A stretch of 64,000 nt of DNA from Bremia lactucae (Eukaryota > Oomycota > Peronosporomycetes > Peronosporales > Peronosporaceae), in the NCBI RefSeq assembly GCF_004359215.1, contig NC_090617.1, forward strand, positions 2,726,725-2,790,724. The letters are read 5' to 3'. Positions 23,381 through 34,656 of the stretch are shown one piece after another. The notes under the pieces were generated by a model. It made no database searches and was not told where the DNA came from. It saw only the letters and a list, made by a program, of their open reading frames with translations. The translations under genes and the position numbers were made by a program. Positions within the stretch are counted from its first letter, which is position 1. Each line of letters opens with the position of its first letter.

Positions 23381-25694
23381 GTATTAATTCAATCACTCCT
23401 CCGACGTTTACATCAACTTGGCAAAGACACTTGCTACCTACTACATTTTTAATGTGCTTTCCCACCAGTACACCAAACCTATACCACATTCGAAGAGCTC
23501 AAAGCTGCATAAGAGTTTGCATTTATTGAGAAGCTCAACAAACGTCTGCGATACTACATAAAGTGCGACTTAGAAGGGACTCCAATCTGGAGCTTGACCT
23601 AACGAGGCAAGAAGAGCTCTTGACCGCAAAATTCATCAAAAAGAGCTAGCGTGTGGGATATCTACAATGAAAAGGTTGAGTCATCAGAATGTTGTGGACT
23701 TAAAAAAAGCTAGTTGAGATTGTTTACTAATTCAACATTGGATTTATAAAAAATTAATATATTTACAGGAGTTGTGGGCATAATATTTATTTTACATATT
23801 TACAATTATTTTTAAAGAAAGGTTTGGAAGAAACAATTTAAGTAGGGGCGGCTTATTTAGATTTCAAGTCATGAAAAATTAAAGTATAGTTGTGCTCATA
23901 TCAATTTTAGTTGTGCTGGATGAATACCATTTTTTTAATTTATAAGAAGTAAGTTTCTTATTCGAGTGCTCATTTGAGAGCCTACGTAAGGGCATACGTC
24001 GAGAAAGACTTGAACATTCTGCTTCAGATCCCCGAGGTATTAGATTGAGCCAGCAATGCTCAATAATTTCGTAGTCAATGACTTTAGCGAGCTAGCGTTG
24101 GAAGTGTCTATGGGCTCAAGCAGCCTGGACGTCTTTATAACGAGTTGCCCGTCTCCACGCTGGTTCAACTGGCATCGAACACAGCACTGCGGACTCCAGT
24201 GTGTTTTACAAGACCGATGGGCGTGAAACGATGCTCGTGGAAACTAATGCAGACGATCGGATCGTCACGGTACAAATACCGCGTCTGTGGAACAGTTCTT
24301 GTAATACTCGAATTAAATGATATCGGCGTACTTCATAATTAATGTGATTACCGACTTCACTAATGATTCAATCAATATTGGTATTGCATACTTCATTCCC
24401 GCGCCACGTCTATAGTCGCCCTTCTCGCATGCAGTCGTTGTGGGGCGTACCCTCAAGACTCGGAAGCAGATCTCGGAACTCTACTGGCAACCGACAGTGC
24501 GATGATTACTTCGCAGCGGCTACTCAAAATCAGCGTGAACCCGGACGACAACGAAGAACGTGTCAAGATTCCGCTGGAAACCGATTATATGCAATCAAGA
24601 TATCGCTCAAATAGCTGACCAAAACACAAAATATTCGCCACTATAAGGCTTTAGTGCAGACGGCGAAGGTGATAAAAATTGGCGAGGAAAATGTTAAGGA
24701 AGCATTAAACAAAATTAAAGAGGACGCTACCGGAGAAGATAAAATGTTGAACCAGCTAGATTTGGCAAGACCCAAAAATTAAAAGAAATAATAGGAGGAC
24801 AAGATCGGCAATTAATTCGCCATGCAACTTCAATGTCAAATATGTACTGAATTTTGGTTGGTTTTGTTAGTCATTTTTTGTGTTTTTTCGTTTCCAATTA
24901 CATTTGCTTTCTCCTCTTGAGGACTATGCAACGAAGAAAATTATTTTGCGTCGAGAAGGATTTTTAAACGTAACAAGGTGGCCGGAGATAATGCATCAAG
25001 CGTGGCATAAGACTCGTGCCAACGACAAGAGCTTGCATTCTCGTACTAATAAAATTTCCTGGAAGGCTTCCATTTCTAGTATTATAATATAATGATCATG
25101 CTTTTTTCTGTTGCGTTTTATCAAAGCCATTGGTTTAATTTAAATTTTATGCTTGCGACATTCGGCATCAGGGCAGATTGTCCTGCAATGCGCTGCAAAT
25201 TGTGACAGGTCATCAGTAAGTATCCTCTTGTCATGTATCAAAAGCTACTTATAAGCCTCCTGTACGCTATTTGATGCAATACCAAGTTCACGTTCGTTTC
25301 TCGAGTGTGCTGTGATTTTGAGTTCTGACGGAAACGGAGCAAACACAACAATTACTGACGGACTTAGTTTCGAAGCATTTTTCTATACAACACATCGTCG
25401 ATGCCAGAGAATTAGAACAAACAGTAGATTTCACAAGCGTAATATTCCAGCAAAATCTCTCATCGAGTGGCAGATAGAAAATCGGGACGATTTTTTTTTT
25501 AAATTATTGTGAAATCTCTGGATCACGATTTTGATAGCGACGCTGTCATATCGTTAAAATCGTATTTTAAACGTGCTGATCGCGCAACAACCACGAGTAG
25601 AAATATCGTCCGTTCAAACTTGCATTGGGTACGAACACTACGAGCACGAGCGCTTAAGTCGTATTTGCCTCAATAGAGAAGAGAGATCGTACAC
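23381..25694. other. Gene-free region with decayed copia sequence
   Basis: A-T-rich and full of stops. A plus-strand copia RT relic lies at about 24100-24330 (separate entry). Nothing else supports a gene; ORFs such as 24880-25092 and 25312-25512 lack family features. Confidence 0.5.
24100..24330 (+). pseudogene. Copia reverse-transcriptase relic
   Basis: Read with frame changes, the plus strand gives a YGLKQ-like start, then PGRLYNELPVSTLVQL and DSSVFYKTDGRETMLVE. These match the segment of copia RT just before the YVDD motif. The rest of that element is not recognisable here. Confidence 0.6.
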
Positions 25695-25755
25695 GTATCA
25701 CTTAGATACAGTAATAGGCTATAGCGTATAGCCTATTGCTGTATCTAAGTGATAC
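25695..25755. repeat. 29-bp-arm hairpin
   Basis: Left arm 25695-25723 and right arm 25727-25755 are reverse complements with one mismatch around a 3-nt gcg loop. It lies 31 bp before the copia-2 LTR and outside its target duplication. It could be a snap-back MITE remnant or the join of two inverted element ends. Confidence 0.9.
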
Positions 25756-25786
25756 AAAAAAACAACATTTTTGGCTTTAAGAATAG

Positions 25787-26152
25787 TGTTGGAATTGCAC
25801 CGATAAATATTGAAAGTAACGTGTTATGATATTAAAGAATTTAGCTCAAGTGGTTCAGACGTGGGGAAAAGGCGTTCTTCAAGCTTGGCGTGAGTTTAAA
25901 TCCCTTAATGGTAAAGTTGAAATCGGTTACTGGTGTTTAGGGTTCACCAGGGCTTCGCTCCCCCGAAGACACGCCCCCTTCCATCTTTTGTATTTCTCCT
26001 TGAGGTTATCATTTGTAACAACTGTTTTCGCTAGGCGTAATTACCAACCGGCATGGACCAATTAATGTGGGTTAGGTAATGAGTGGCTTAGAGTAATGCT
26101 TACTAGATTTAACTCAATAAAACTCACTTCGGATTTCGTCCTCTAATCAACA
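25787..26152 (+). repeat. Copia-2 5' LTR
   Basis: 366 bp, starting TGTTGG and ending CAACA, preceded by aatag. Confidence 0.95.
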
Positions 26153-26164
26153 GGTTAACAGCCG
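26153..26164 (+). promoter_or_regulatory. Copia-2 primer-binding site, tRNA-Asn half-tRNA type
   Basis: ggttaacagccg directly follows the LTR. Its complement cggctgttaacc is the anticodon arm of tRNA-Asn(GUU), so priming again appears to use an internal tRNA segment. Confidence 0.65.
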
Positions 26165-26308
26165 CAACCAAGTCTTCTCTTCTTTACAACGCCTTCACTC
26201 ACCATGGCCAGCAAACCGTGCCGAAGTCCTCCTGAATAGTGGTAACTATTACCACTGGGAGTTTAACATGAGGATGACCCTGGCAAGAAAGATCTGCTGG
26301 GACACATC

Positions 26309-27139
26309 ATGTCTATCAAGGACAAGAATGACATCACGGAAGCGTGCCTCGTAAACGACGCCAAGGCGTTAGGCATAATCGCTCAAGGAGTCGAGATTCA
26401 GCATCAAACCAAGATACGTTCAGCGACGCGCGCTATGGAGGCATGGAGAACGCTTCGTGACTTCTACAACCGCTCGACTCTTCATAATCGAGTTGTGATG
26501 ACGCGCCGACTCCACGAATTCAAGATGGAGAGTGGTACAAGCATGGCGGAATATCTTGACGCTTTCGACGAGCTGGTTGTTGGACTCCAGACGATGGGAG
26601 AGCCGGTCGTTGAGTCGCGACAGCTCGTGGTACTTCTGAGCAGTCTTCCGTCCGAATATGAGCTGATTTCGTCAATTGTGGAGAATGCAAAGGACGTCAC
26701 GCTTATTGAGGTGAAGGAGAAGCGTTCGAAGGAATTGGAGAGGGTGCACAGGAAGGAGGCTACAGAGAAAGCGTTTCGCGTTACTGGGAATGCGGTAAAA
26801 TTTGAAGGCGGGAGGATCAAAAGTCGAAAGGGTGTTGCGTCGCTCAATTTGGGTACCCCACGCAATGAAAGTGGATTTAAGGGCAAGTATTTTAAATGTG
26901 ACCAGTTTGGTCACATGAAACGGGACTGCCCGGCTGGAAATCGCTTTAGCAGCGGGGATGCAGTATTTGCAGTTGGTAAAGAAAGGACAAAGGGGTGGAT
27001 GATTGACAGCGCGGCCACATCCCACATGACACCCCACAGGAAGGACTTGTTCGAGTACAAGGGCCTAGAAACAAGTTCGAATTTACGATTGCGGACGGCA
27101 AGAAGTTGCTCGTCAAAGGATCCGGGTCAGTTTAATTAA
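26309..27139 (+). pseudogene. Copia-2 gag and start of protease
   Basis: A 276-residue open segment with the UBN2-type gag core (AWRTLRDFYNRSTLHNRV, LVVLLSSLPSEYELI). The degenerate knuckle is YFKCDQFGHMKRDC (the first Cys is Phe) and the protease start is MIDSAATSHMT. Upstream homology without a Met suggests gag began before 26309. Confidence 0.9.
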
Positions 27140-27144
27140 CCGGT

Positions 27145-28200
27145 TTGGATGGGAAAGGCATACGCATGGTTGAAATTCTATTTATTCCGGGGCTTGACAG
27201 AAGACTATTGTCAGTGGGTAAACTTGCGGAACGTGGAATGAGTGTGGAGTTCTCGCGTTCGTCGTGCGTCATCTGGAAGAAGGATCAAGCTATTGCTTCA
27301 GGAACAAAGCTGGGGAAAGCTTATATGCTTGACTGTGGGAAGGAGAAGCTTTTCTCGTGGGATATTCCAGTTTCGACACTGAGTGGAAGCTATGGCATGC
27401 TCGTATGGGACATCCGAGCAAGGATGCTTTGTTAAAGACTCAACGATCGCCCGAAGGCATCCCTATGATCAAAAAAATTACGGAAACATTGTGTGTTGGA
27501 TGTTTGAACGGCAAGCAGACAGTCACGATGTTCCCTTCACGATTGATGACAAGAACGACACGTGTGCTCGAGCGTGTGCACACGGATGTCATCGGGCCAA
27601 TGAGAACAATCTCGAAGGAAGGTGCCAAGTATGTCCTTACATTTGTCGATGACTACTGAAGGTATGTCTCAATTTTTCCGATTAAAAACAAGAACGAAGT
27701 GGCTGGTAAATTCGAGGAATTCAAGATGATGTACGAGAACCAGTTGGGTGAACGGACGAGGCGTTTACGCTCTGATATTGGAACCGAAAATTGTGAACAA
27801 GACTATGGCTAGCATATGTCAACAGAATGGCATCATGCATCAGCGCTCTGTTCCATACAGCCCTCAACAAAACGGAGTGGCGGAGCGCATGAACAGAACT
27901 ATCATGGAGAAGGCCTGCAGTATGCTGTACTACAAGGGTGTCTCGACTGAATGGTGGGCGGAAGCTGCGAGTACAGCTGTGTACCTCATTAAACGCTCCA
28001 GCAATACGGCGAATCGCGACATCATGCCATACGAGTTGGCCTTCAAATTGAAGCCTCGAATGGATCATTAACGCGTGTTCGGGTCGCATGGATACGCTCA
28101 CATTGACGATGCGGAGAGGACATAGCTTGAGCCCAAGAGTTTCAAGTGTATGTTCCTCGGCTATGCTGATAATTTTAAAGGCTGCCGCGTGTATTAATTA
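27145..28200 (+). pseudogene. Copia-2 protease end and integrase, multiple stops
   Basis: IPGLDRRLLSVGKLAERG (pre-integrase), WHARMGHPSKDALL with a Cys-zinc arm (CVGCLNGKQ), and RVHTDVIGPM...YVLTFVDDY of the integrase core follow in order. A stop near 27657 is followed by YSPQQNGVAERMNRTIMEKA (27860) and FKCMFLGYADNFKGCRVY, with further stops. It is nonfunctional. Confidence 0.9.
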
Positions 28201-28562
28201 GAGAATGCCAAGGTCAAGGTGACCCCTTCAGTGAAACCGGATGAACGTGAAGTGGATGGAATATACGAAACGCAAGTAATAAAGCCAGCAACAGTCATTC
28301 AAGTGACAAAGGACAATGACGAAGCAACGATTCAGCATTCCGAGACTAGACAGCCCATTTTGGATGAACCTATGGAGATTGTCGAAGAAATGGTCACAGA
28401 TGTCGAAATGGAAAATGTAGAACATACACCATGTGTCGCGGTACCACGTTTGCTTGCTCCAGAATGCCCTGTTGAAAACAGACTGGAGCTAACAGAGTTT
28501 CGACCCCAGTTTCAAGAGCAACATGAACATCGAGTGATATTTCGGCCAGAAGTGGAGCGTAC

Positions 28563-29502
28563 TTGGACATTGACACAGCTTTTCTCAACAGTGTGTTGAC
28601 GGACAACGTCATTATGGAGGTTTCGCTTGGTATCGACAATGCTCAAGGATATGTATGTCAGCTAAACAAGGCTATGTACGGATTGAAACAAGCAGCAAGT
28701 GCTTGGAACAAGACTATACATCGTGTATTTGTTAAAAATGGTTTCAAGAGCTGTGGTGTGGATCAGTGTGTGTATGTTAAGCAATCCAAGGAAGGTTTCA
28801 TCTACGTTGGACTGTATGTTGATGATATGATAATCCCAGCAAAAACAAACGACGATATCAACCAAGTAAAGAAAGTGCTCAAGAACGAATATAAATGAAG
28901 GAATTGGGCAAGGCAAATTTACTCTGGGCATGGAGATCGATAACGACAGAACAGCAATGACGCTCATGATCAAGCAGACTCGCTACATCGACGACGTGGT
29001 TGAAAGGTTTGGTCAACACGATGCCAAGAATGTCGACAACCCGTGCGTATCAGGATTAAAGCTATCGTCATCACAGTCTCCTACTATAGAAGATGGATGT
29101 TCGGTCATGCGCTCGAAGCCATACCGTTCTTTGATTGAATGTCTTCTGTACATTACGACTTGTACCCGCCCATACGTTGCGTACGTAATGACTCAACTGT
29201 CACGCATTCTGGACAACCCCGGGCTGCAACATTGGAGCGCGGCAATTCGTGGTTTGCGCTACTTGAAGACTACGCATCAAACCGGAATCGTCTACCAAGG
29301 CAGTGGCAGGGTTGCAGTCAACGCGTGCTCGGATGCTGATTGGGGCAGTAACACCGATGATAGACGCTCGGTTTCAGGGGTTATGATCATGATTGCAAGC
29401 GCCCCAGTAGTATTCAAGTCCAAGTACCAGCAAACAGTTGCGCTCAGTTCGGCGGAGGCTGAGTATATGGCTCTTAGCCTACGCACACAAGAAGTTTTGT
29501 AG
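28563..29502 (+). pseudogene. Copia-2 RT palm and RNase H
   Basis: DIDTAFLNSVL and MYGLKQAASAWNK are followed by YVGLYVDDMIIPAKTND, so the RT YVDD is still visible. The RNase H segment (CLLYITTCTRPYVAYVMTQL, CSDADWGSNTDDRRSVSG, ALSSAEAEYMALSL) is in another frame. The N-terminal RT region is missing: an acidic spacer (28219-28560) runs almost directly into the palm. Confidence 0.9.
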
Positions 29503-29797
29503 ACGCGAGAAATGTTGGAAGACATGGGTCACGAGCAAGTGGGAGGCACACAAGTATGGGAAGACAACCAAGGAGCAATCGCTTTGGCTAGCAACGCCTG
29601 ATACCACGCTAGAACGAAGCATTTGGATATTATGCTCCATTTTATTCGAGACAACGTGCAACAAGGATACCTAAAGATCGACTATATTGACACGAAGATT
29701 CAACTCGCAGACATGTTGACAAAGGCACTGGGGACCAAGCGTCTAATATACCTGCTTTAAGCGAGTAGCATCGTCCCTAAGCACAGTAAATATTAGC

Positions 29798-29809
29798 GGT
29801 GAGTGGGAG
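29798..29809 (+). promoter_or_regulatory. Copia-2 polypurine tract
   Basis: ggtgagtgggag directly precedes the 3' LTR. The same tract is repeated before the third LTR at 30577-30588. Confidence 0.8.
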
Positions 29810-30175
29810 TGTTGGAATTGCACCGCTAAATACTGATGGTAACGTGTTATGAGATTAACGAATTTAGCTCAAGTGGTTAAATCGTGGGGAAAAAGGCGTT
29901 CTTCAAACTTGGCGTGAGTTTAAATCCCTTAATGATAAAGTTAAAAACGGTTACTGGTGTTTAGGGTTCACCAGGGTACGCTCCTCTGAAGTCACGTCCC
30001 CTTCCATCTTTTGTGTTTCTCCTTGAGGTTATCATTCGTAAAAACTGTTTTTACTAAGCGTAATTACCAACCGGCATGGACCAATTAATGAGAGTTAGAT
30101 AATGAGTGGCTCAGAGTAATGCTAACTAGATCTAACTCAATAAAACTTACTTCGGAATTTGTCCTCTAATCAACA
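29810..30175 (+). repeat. Copia-2 3' LTR
   Basis: 366 bp, followed by the aatag target duplication. Confidence 0.95.
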
Positions 30176-30588
30176 AATAGTTAAGTTTTTTTCGTTTTTA
30201 TTTTTATAATACCTATCAAGTTGCAGCCCTTAATAGTCTCCTTGTCACCTCCTCTCGAATCCTGTCCTGTCATATCGTCTTGTCGCCACTTTGTTGCTTG
30301 ATGCCGGACGGGTCACGAGCAAGTGGGAGGCACACAAGTATGGGAATACAACCAAGGAGCAATTGCTTTGGCTAGCAACGCCTGATACCACGCTAGAACG
30401 AAGCATTTGGATATTATGCACCATTTTATACGAGACAACGTGCAACAAAGATACCTAAAGATCGACTATATTGACACGAAGATTCAACTCGCAGACATGT
30501 TGACAAAGGCACTGGGGACCAAGCTTCTAATATACCTGCTTTAAGCGAGTAGCATCGTCCCTAAGCAAATATTAGCGGTGAGTGGGAG

Positions 30589-30954
30589 TGTTGGAATTGC
30601 ACCGCTAAATACTGATGGTAACGTGTTATGAGATTAACGAATTTAGCTCAAGTGGTTAAGTCGTGGGGAAAAAGGCGTTCTTCAAACTTGGCGTGAGTTT
30701 AAATCCCTTAATGATAAAGTTAAAAACGGTTACTGGTGTTTAGGGTTCACCAGGGTACGCTCCTCCGAAGTCACGTCCCCTTCCATCTTTTGTGTTTCTC
30801 CTTGAGGTTATCATTCGTAAAAACTGTCTTTACTAAGCGTAATTACCAACCGGCATGGACCAATTAATGATAGTTAGATAATGAGTGGCTCAGAGTAATG
30901 TTAACTAGATCTAACTCAATAAAACTTACTTCGGAATTTGTCCTCTAATCAACA
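30589..30954 (+). repeat. Third copy of the copia-2 LTR
   Basis: 366 bp, nearly identical to 29810-30175 and also followed by aatag. It arose from the 784-bp tandem duplication, not from a separate insertion. Confidence 0.95.
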
Positions 30955-31089
30955 AATAGTTAAGATTTTTTCGTTTTTATTTTTATAATACCTATCAAGT
31001 TGCAGCCCTTAATAGTCTCCTTGTCACCTCCTCTCGAATCCTGTCCCGTCATATCGTCTTGTCGCCACTTTGTTGCTTGATGCCGGACG

Positions 31090-31554
31090 CCATCGTTAAC
31101 CTGCCTCACTTCTTACGATATTTTGATCGCTCGGAGTCATCTGCTTTTCTTCCGTTAAATCTGCTGCATTTTGGAGTGTCTGACTGCAATAGCCGCTAGA
31201 CTCTTCGCAGGTCTAGTCACTTAGCCTAAGCGATGTGAACCTCATCTACAAAATAGTTTATCAATGCCAGCAGCGCAACGGCAATTGCTTAATGATTGAA
31301 GAATGTTAACAGTGGTATGCGATTCTTGCAATGCGACGACTAAAGCGTCAAATTGAGCAAGAGCACACAGTTGTTGAAATGCTAGACAAGCGACCTGCCA
31401 AACGTGAATGGTGTCTGAGCTCTAATTGGAATTTATGACCCACAAACCTGTAAAATGAACCACGCTTTCGAATAACGCTACATTCGAGGACTTTTAGTCA
31501 GTAGTTGGAAATCTCTTATGGATATCGCGTTAAACAAGACCAGAGTTCTCGTGT
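31090..31554. other. Gene-free stretch between copia-2 and a copia relic
   Basis: Host-flank-like sequence with no recognisable gene. Some weak gag-like wording around 31300-31420 cannot be supported. Confidence 0.35.
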
Positions 31555-32130
31555 GCGGCTCAGAAGCTCACACATCGCTGCTGGACTCCGGCCGTGGGAG
31601 ACTGAAAGCTGGCCAAGCGTGTGTCACGTTTGTCAGTGGTACTTGCCAAATCTCCATATGAAGCCTGATAGCGAGCACAATTCCACATCGGCTTGTGTCA
31701 CACACAGACCTGACAATGCAGGCCATACGAAGGACCGGGAATTGATTAGCGCTGGAATACAATTCGTTAACGGGATGATAGCTCGATAGCACTGCTGGAA
31801 GCAGACCTCTGTTGCTGTGTCGACTGCAGAAGCCGAGTTTGTGGCAGCTGCTACTGGTGATATGTAGATGTATGGAATCAAGGAGCTTGTGGTAGATATG
31901 GGTATGCAGATCACGACACCAGTCGTCCTTTGCTTCCATGACAAGGCAACGATCCAGCAGCTTGACGATGAGGCAGCGTCAGCGAATGCAAAACACGTTG
32001 ATATCAAGCTCAAGTTTCTACGCGACTACACGGCCAAGGGCACGATGGAGACGAAGACAATGGTGGCTAATATGCTAACAAAAACGCTACTACCGTCACG
32101 AATCCATAAGTCATCAGACTAAAGCTTAAA
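31555..32130 (+). pseudogene. Copia RNase H relic (third copia lineage)
   Basis: Plus-strand fragments give STAEAEFVAAATGDM, then a stop, then YGIKELVVDMGM, CFHDKATIQQLDDEAASANA, KHVDIKLKFLRDY and MVANMLTKTLLPSRI. This is the ordered C-terminal half of a copia RNase H. The order and wording are closer to copia-1 than copia-2. The sequence preceding STAEAEF is too decayed to read. Confidence 0.8.
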
Positions 32131-32569
32131 CATTTAGGCGAGAGGACTGTTGGAAGTTAATTGGTGTTCTGTGTCGTGTATGTGTCGTGCACCTCGATGG
32201 CAAATTCACTCAAAGCATGAGATTTCAAGTGCCTCGAATGACTGCTCGAAGATCATGGAAATATCTATGAGACTCTTCGTTACGCTTCTTATCTGCGCAC
32301 GACATGTTAAGCTTCAACTCCAATACCAACAGCAGCATTGATGCCGTGTCGAAAGCATATTTCTGCCATCCAAATTAATTTAGGGATAAGTACCAAAATA
32401 CCCCTGACAAATGCAGAAAAGACGGAAATACCCCTGTACTTTTATAAATGACCAAAATGCCCCTGGCTATAGCCTATATATATATATACAGAAAACCGTT
32501 GCGCACAGCATAATCACATCACTTTACCTCACCGCCGCGCGCCTACCTCACTTCTTCTCCGCGCCAATT

Positions 32570-32900
32570 ATGGCGGAATATCAGCTTACCGTTGGAACGG
32601 AGTTTGCAAATGGGAAAAGCTGCCGCGAAGCAGTCAAAGCGATTGCCATCGCTGAACGGTTCGAGCTCGCGGTGATCAAAAGTGACAAACGACGCTTCAC
32701 AGTGGCTTGCGTGCAAGAAGGCTGCTCCTGAAGGCTGCTCCTGAAGGCTGCACGCTGCAAAACTTGCCGACGCACCAACGTTCACCATCAGGACTCTGCG
32801 AGACGAACACTCTTGTCAAGTGTGACTCACCTTGACCACCAACAGGCATCAATTTCTTGGGTTGCGAGCGATGTCGAGGCCACAACACCCCGAAAAGCAT
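32570..32900 (+). pseudogene. MULE transposase N-terminal fragment
   Basis: Starts MAEYQLTVGTEFANGKSC, a DNA-binding-like domain found at the N-terminus of Mutator-type transposases. It continues CVQEGC. After a 13-bp triplication (tgaaggctgctcc, 32717-32750) breaks the frame, it goes on as KLADAPTFTIRTLRDEHSC and, after another shift, THLDHQQASISWVASDV. The catalytic region is absent. Confidence 0.7.
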
Positions 32901-33198
32901 CTAGAAAGAGTAGTTTGGCATTCCGTCTAGTTCCAAAAGGGGTTTCCAGTTGCTTCAGAAGGAGACCGTTGATAAGCTCGTGGGTTGTAGAAGCAGAAAA
33001 GACGGCCTTCCAGTTGCCTTGGCGGTCTTTACAGCGAGCGTAGTAGACGCGTTTCGGCTCGCAGGCCAGTATGACGTTGCGCTTCAAAATAACACGGCGG
33101 GAGACTGAATAATTGTCCCTTTTTCGAACGAGAAAGACTCGTTAAAGTGAGGTGATGATGCTGTGCGCAACGGTTTTCCGTATATATAGGCTATAGCC

Positions 33199-34463
33199 AC
33201 ACACGGTCGTACTAAGTTCGACCGTGTCCCGCTTTTCGGGAACCACTTATTTCAGATCATTTATCCTTGGTCTATATAGAGCCTTTTGGCTTCCAAGTCA
33301 CGCCGACTCAATCGGTGCGTGGTTGGCAGTAGGCAGACGCGTACCCAAAGACGGGTAATAAGTGTCTTCGCTCAAATATGTTGAGCGCGACATCCCTCCA
33401 ACGAGGATGACGGTGCGTCTAGCGACAGGCGCATCGATAACAGTAATGAAACGCGTAGTGAAATTTCACTACAGTTACGTTCGGCATTTACGCCACAAAA
33501 CGAAGAAAGCTCTAGCCCGGTTGACCGTACACCATGGATCGAAGCCGCACTGAGGCTATAGACTCATAAAGTTGGAGAGTCTTTTTATGATTAGGGTTTC
33601 CGACATTTAACTATGAAATATGTTACGGACTTATGGCAAATGAGTTAACTCTATAGTTAACTTCGGAGGCGCTATCAAATGAGGTGTATAAGCGCCTACA
33701 CTTAATCCGTCTATCGACCCACAGAAGTTCCATCCAACATGGACATATTGGATGAAGAAGGAGGGAGCTTTCAAGCCTTCTAGAAGGTTATCACGCCACG
33801 CGTCGCACCTGAAGGCTAAGCTTAGTCGTTTTAGCTACAGCGATGGTCTTTTATGGCATCAGCTGTCACATTGTGATCGTGGCATGACATCAAACGCATT
33901 TGCTTGACACCAGACGTCCTTGCAAAAGTTGACGCGGAGAATTCGACGGATTTGGCATGTACGGGACTCATTCTCGTCGCGCAGCACTTGATAATCACGT
34001 GACGCCCTCGTGGCTGACGTTCCTGACGTCGTTCGCGAGTATGAGAGCGACTTGTAGGCTGGCGATGGGGAGTCATCCTTATCATCGGCCGACACATTTT
34101 GTAAGATATCCTCCTATAACTCCGCGAAAAGACCCGACCTACGAGCCGCTTCGCAATTCATTGTCTTAGAATGCACCAAAAATCACCGTTTCGATTGATA
34201 CCTTCTATACGGTAAAGAGAAAAACCGTCTCCCGTGCCGTCACCCGCACTAGTTCCTGTGCGTGGAGATTAGGATGATGTAAGCCATCATAATAAAAGTT
34301 CTTGTGGTATCCCTCCTTCAGTGGGTCGCATACAGATCAAGAGTAGAAGCGCCTACTCTCGAACTATTATTAACCAAGACATTTAATGTCTCGGTTTCTT
34401 CCTGGGATTGATCCACAGGCTGCCGAGGGATTAATCCCTCGGCAGCCTGTGGATAAATCCCAG
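33199..34463 (+). mobile_element. Ty3/gypsy relic inserted in the MULE right terminal repeat
   Basis: Plus-strand sequence near 33370-33470 reads LKYVERDIPPTRMTVRLATG then ITVMKRVV, the gypsy gag-pol protease region common in oomycete elements. Further downstream only fragments survive. It interrupts the MULE terminal repeat between ggctatagcc and the gcattttgttcattt side. The right edge is a 62-bp palindrome. No LTR pair or clear target duplication is visible. Confidence 0.7.
34402..34463. repeat. 62-bp near-perfect palindrome
   Basis: Perfect inverted arms meet at TT|AA (34432/34433). The inner 44 bp is exact (atccacaggctgccgaggga and its complement). One mismatch further out precedes another seven paired bases (ctgggat...atcccag). 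It forms the right border of the gypsy-derived insert. Confidence 0.95.
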
Positions 34464-34656
34464 CATTTTGTTCATTTATAAAAGTACAGGGGTATTTCCG
34501 TCTTTTCTGCATTTGTCAGGGGGTGTTTTGGTACTTTTCCCATTAATTTATTATTAAAATGGAAATATTATCATCAGTTTTGAAATAAAAAAAAAGTAAC
34601 TTGTCAAGCCAATCAGATGCGTGGGTCGCAGTGACAATATTTTATCTTATTTCATC

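Larger units (their letters stand above)
25787..30175 (+). mobile_element. Ty1/copia LTR retrotransposon 2, degenerate
   Basis: 366-bp LTRs at 25787-26152 and 29810-30175 (TGTTGGAATTGCACC...AATCAACA) are bounded by an exact 5-bp target duplication, aatag (25782-25786 and 30176-30180). The interior order is gag, protease, integrase, RT, RNase H on the plus strand, with many stops, frameshifts and an internal deletion before the RT palm. The gag zinc knuckle has lost its first Cys. The LTRs differ at many positions, so this is an older copy than copia-1. Confidence 0.96.
29527..31089 (+). repeat. 784-bp tandem duplication spanning RNase H end, LTR and flank
   Basis: Copy 1 (29527-30310) and copy 2 (30311-31089) both run from ggtcacgagcaagtgggagg to gcttgatgccggacg. 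They include the last RNase H codons, the polypurine tract, a full LTR, the aatag target site and about 130 bp of host flank. Copy 2 lacks 5 bp (cagta) near the PPT and differs at few other sites. Because host flank is included, the duplication came after insertion. Confidence 0.95.
32383..34541 (+). mobile_element. Mutator-like element (MULE) with 9-bp target duplication
   Basis: The element begins GGGATAAGTACCAAAATACC and its far end is the complement, GGTACTTTTCCC. Exact 9-bp direct repeats attaattta flank it (32374-32382 and 34542-34550), the length typical of Mutator-like transposons. The long terminal inverted repeat reads inward through gaaatacccctgtactttt, ggctatagcctatata and accgttgcgcacagca. 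The right copy of that repeat is split: its outer part lies at 34464-34541 and its inner part at 33137-33198, with gypsy-derived sequence between. Only the N-terminal part of a transposase remains. Confidence 0.9.

Noticed and set aside
30589..30954. Third LTR as a separate solo-LTR insertion
   Set aside because: It is embedded in a tandem duplication that also copies the PPT, target site and host flank. A separate insertion would not duplicate these.
32827..33087. Minus-strand 86-aa ORF (MKRNVILACEPKRVYYARC...) as a gene
   Set aside because: It is antisense to the MULE transposase fragment and within the element. Composition is reasonable, but there is no family match and no flanking exon.
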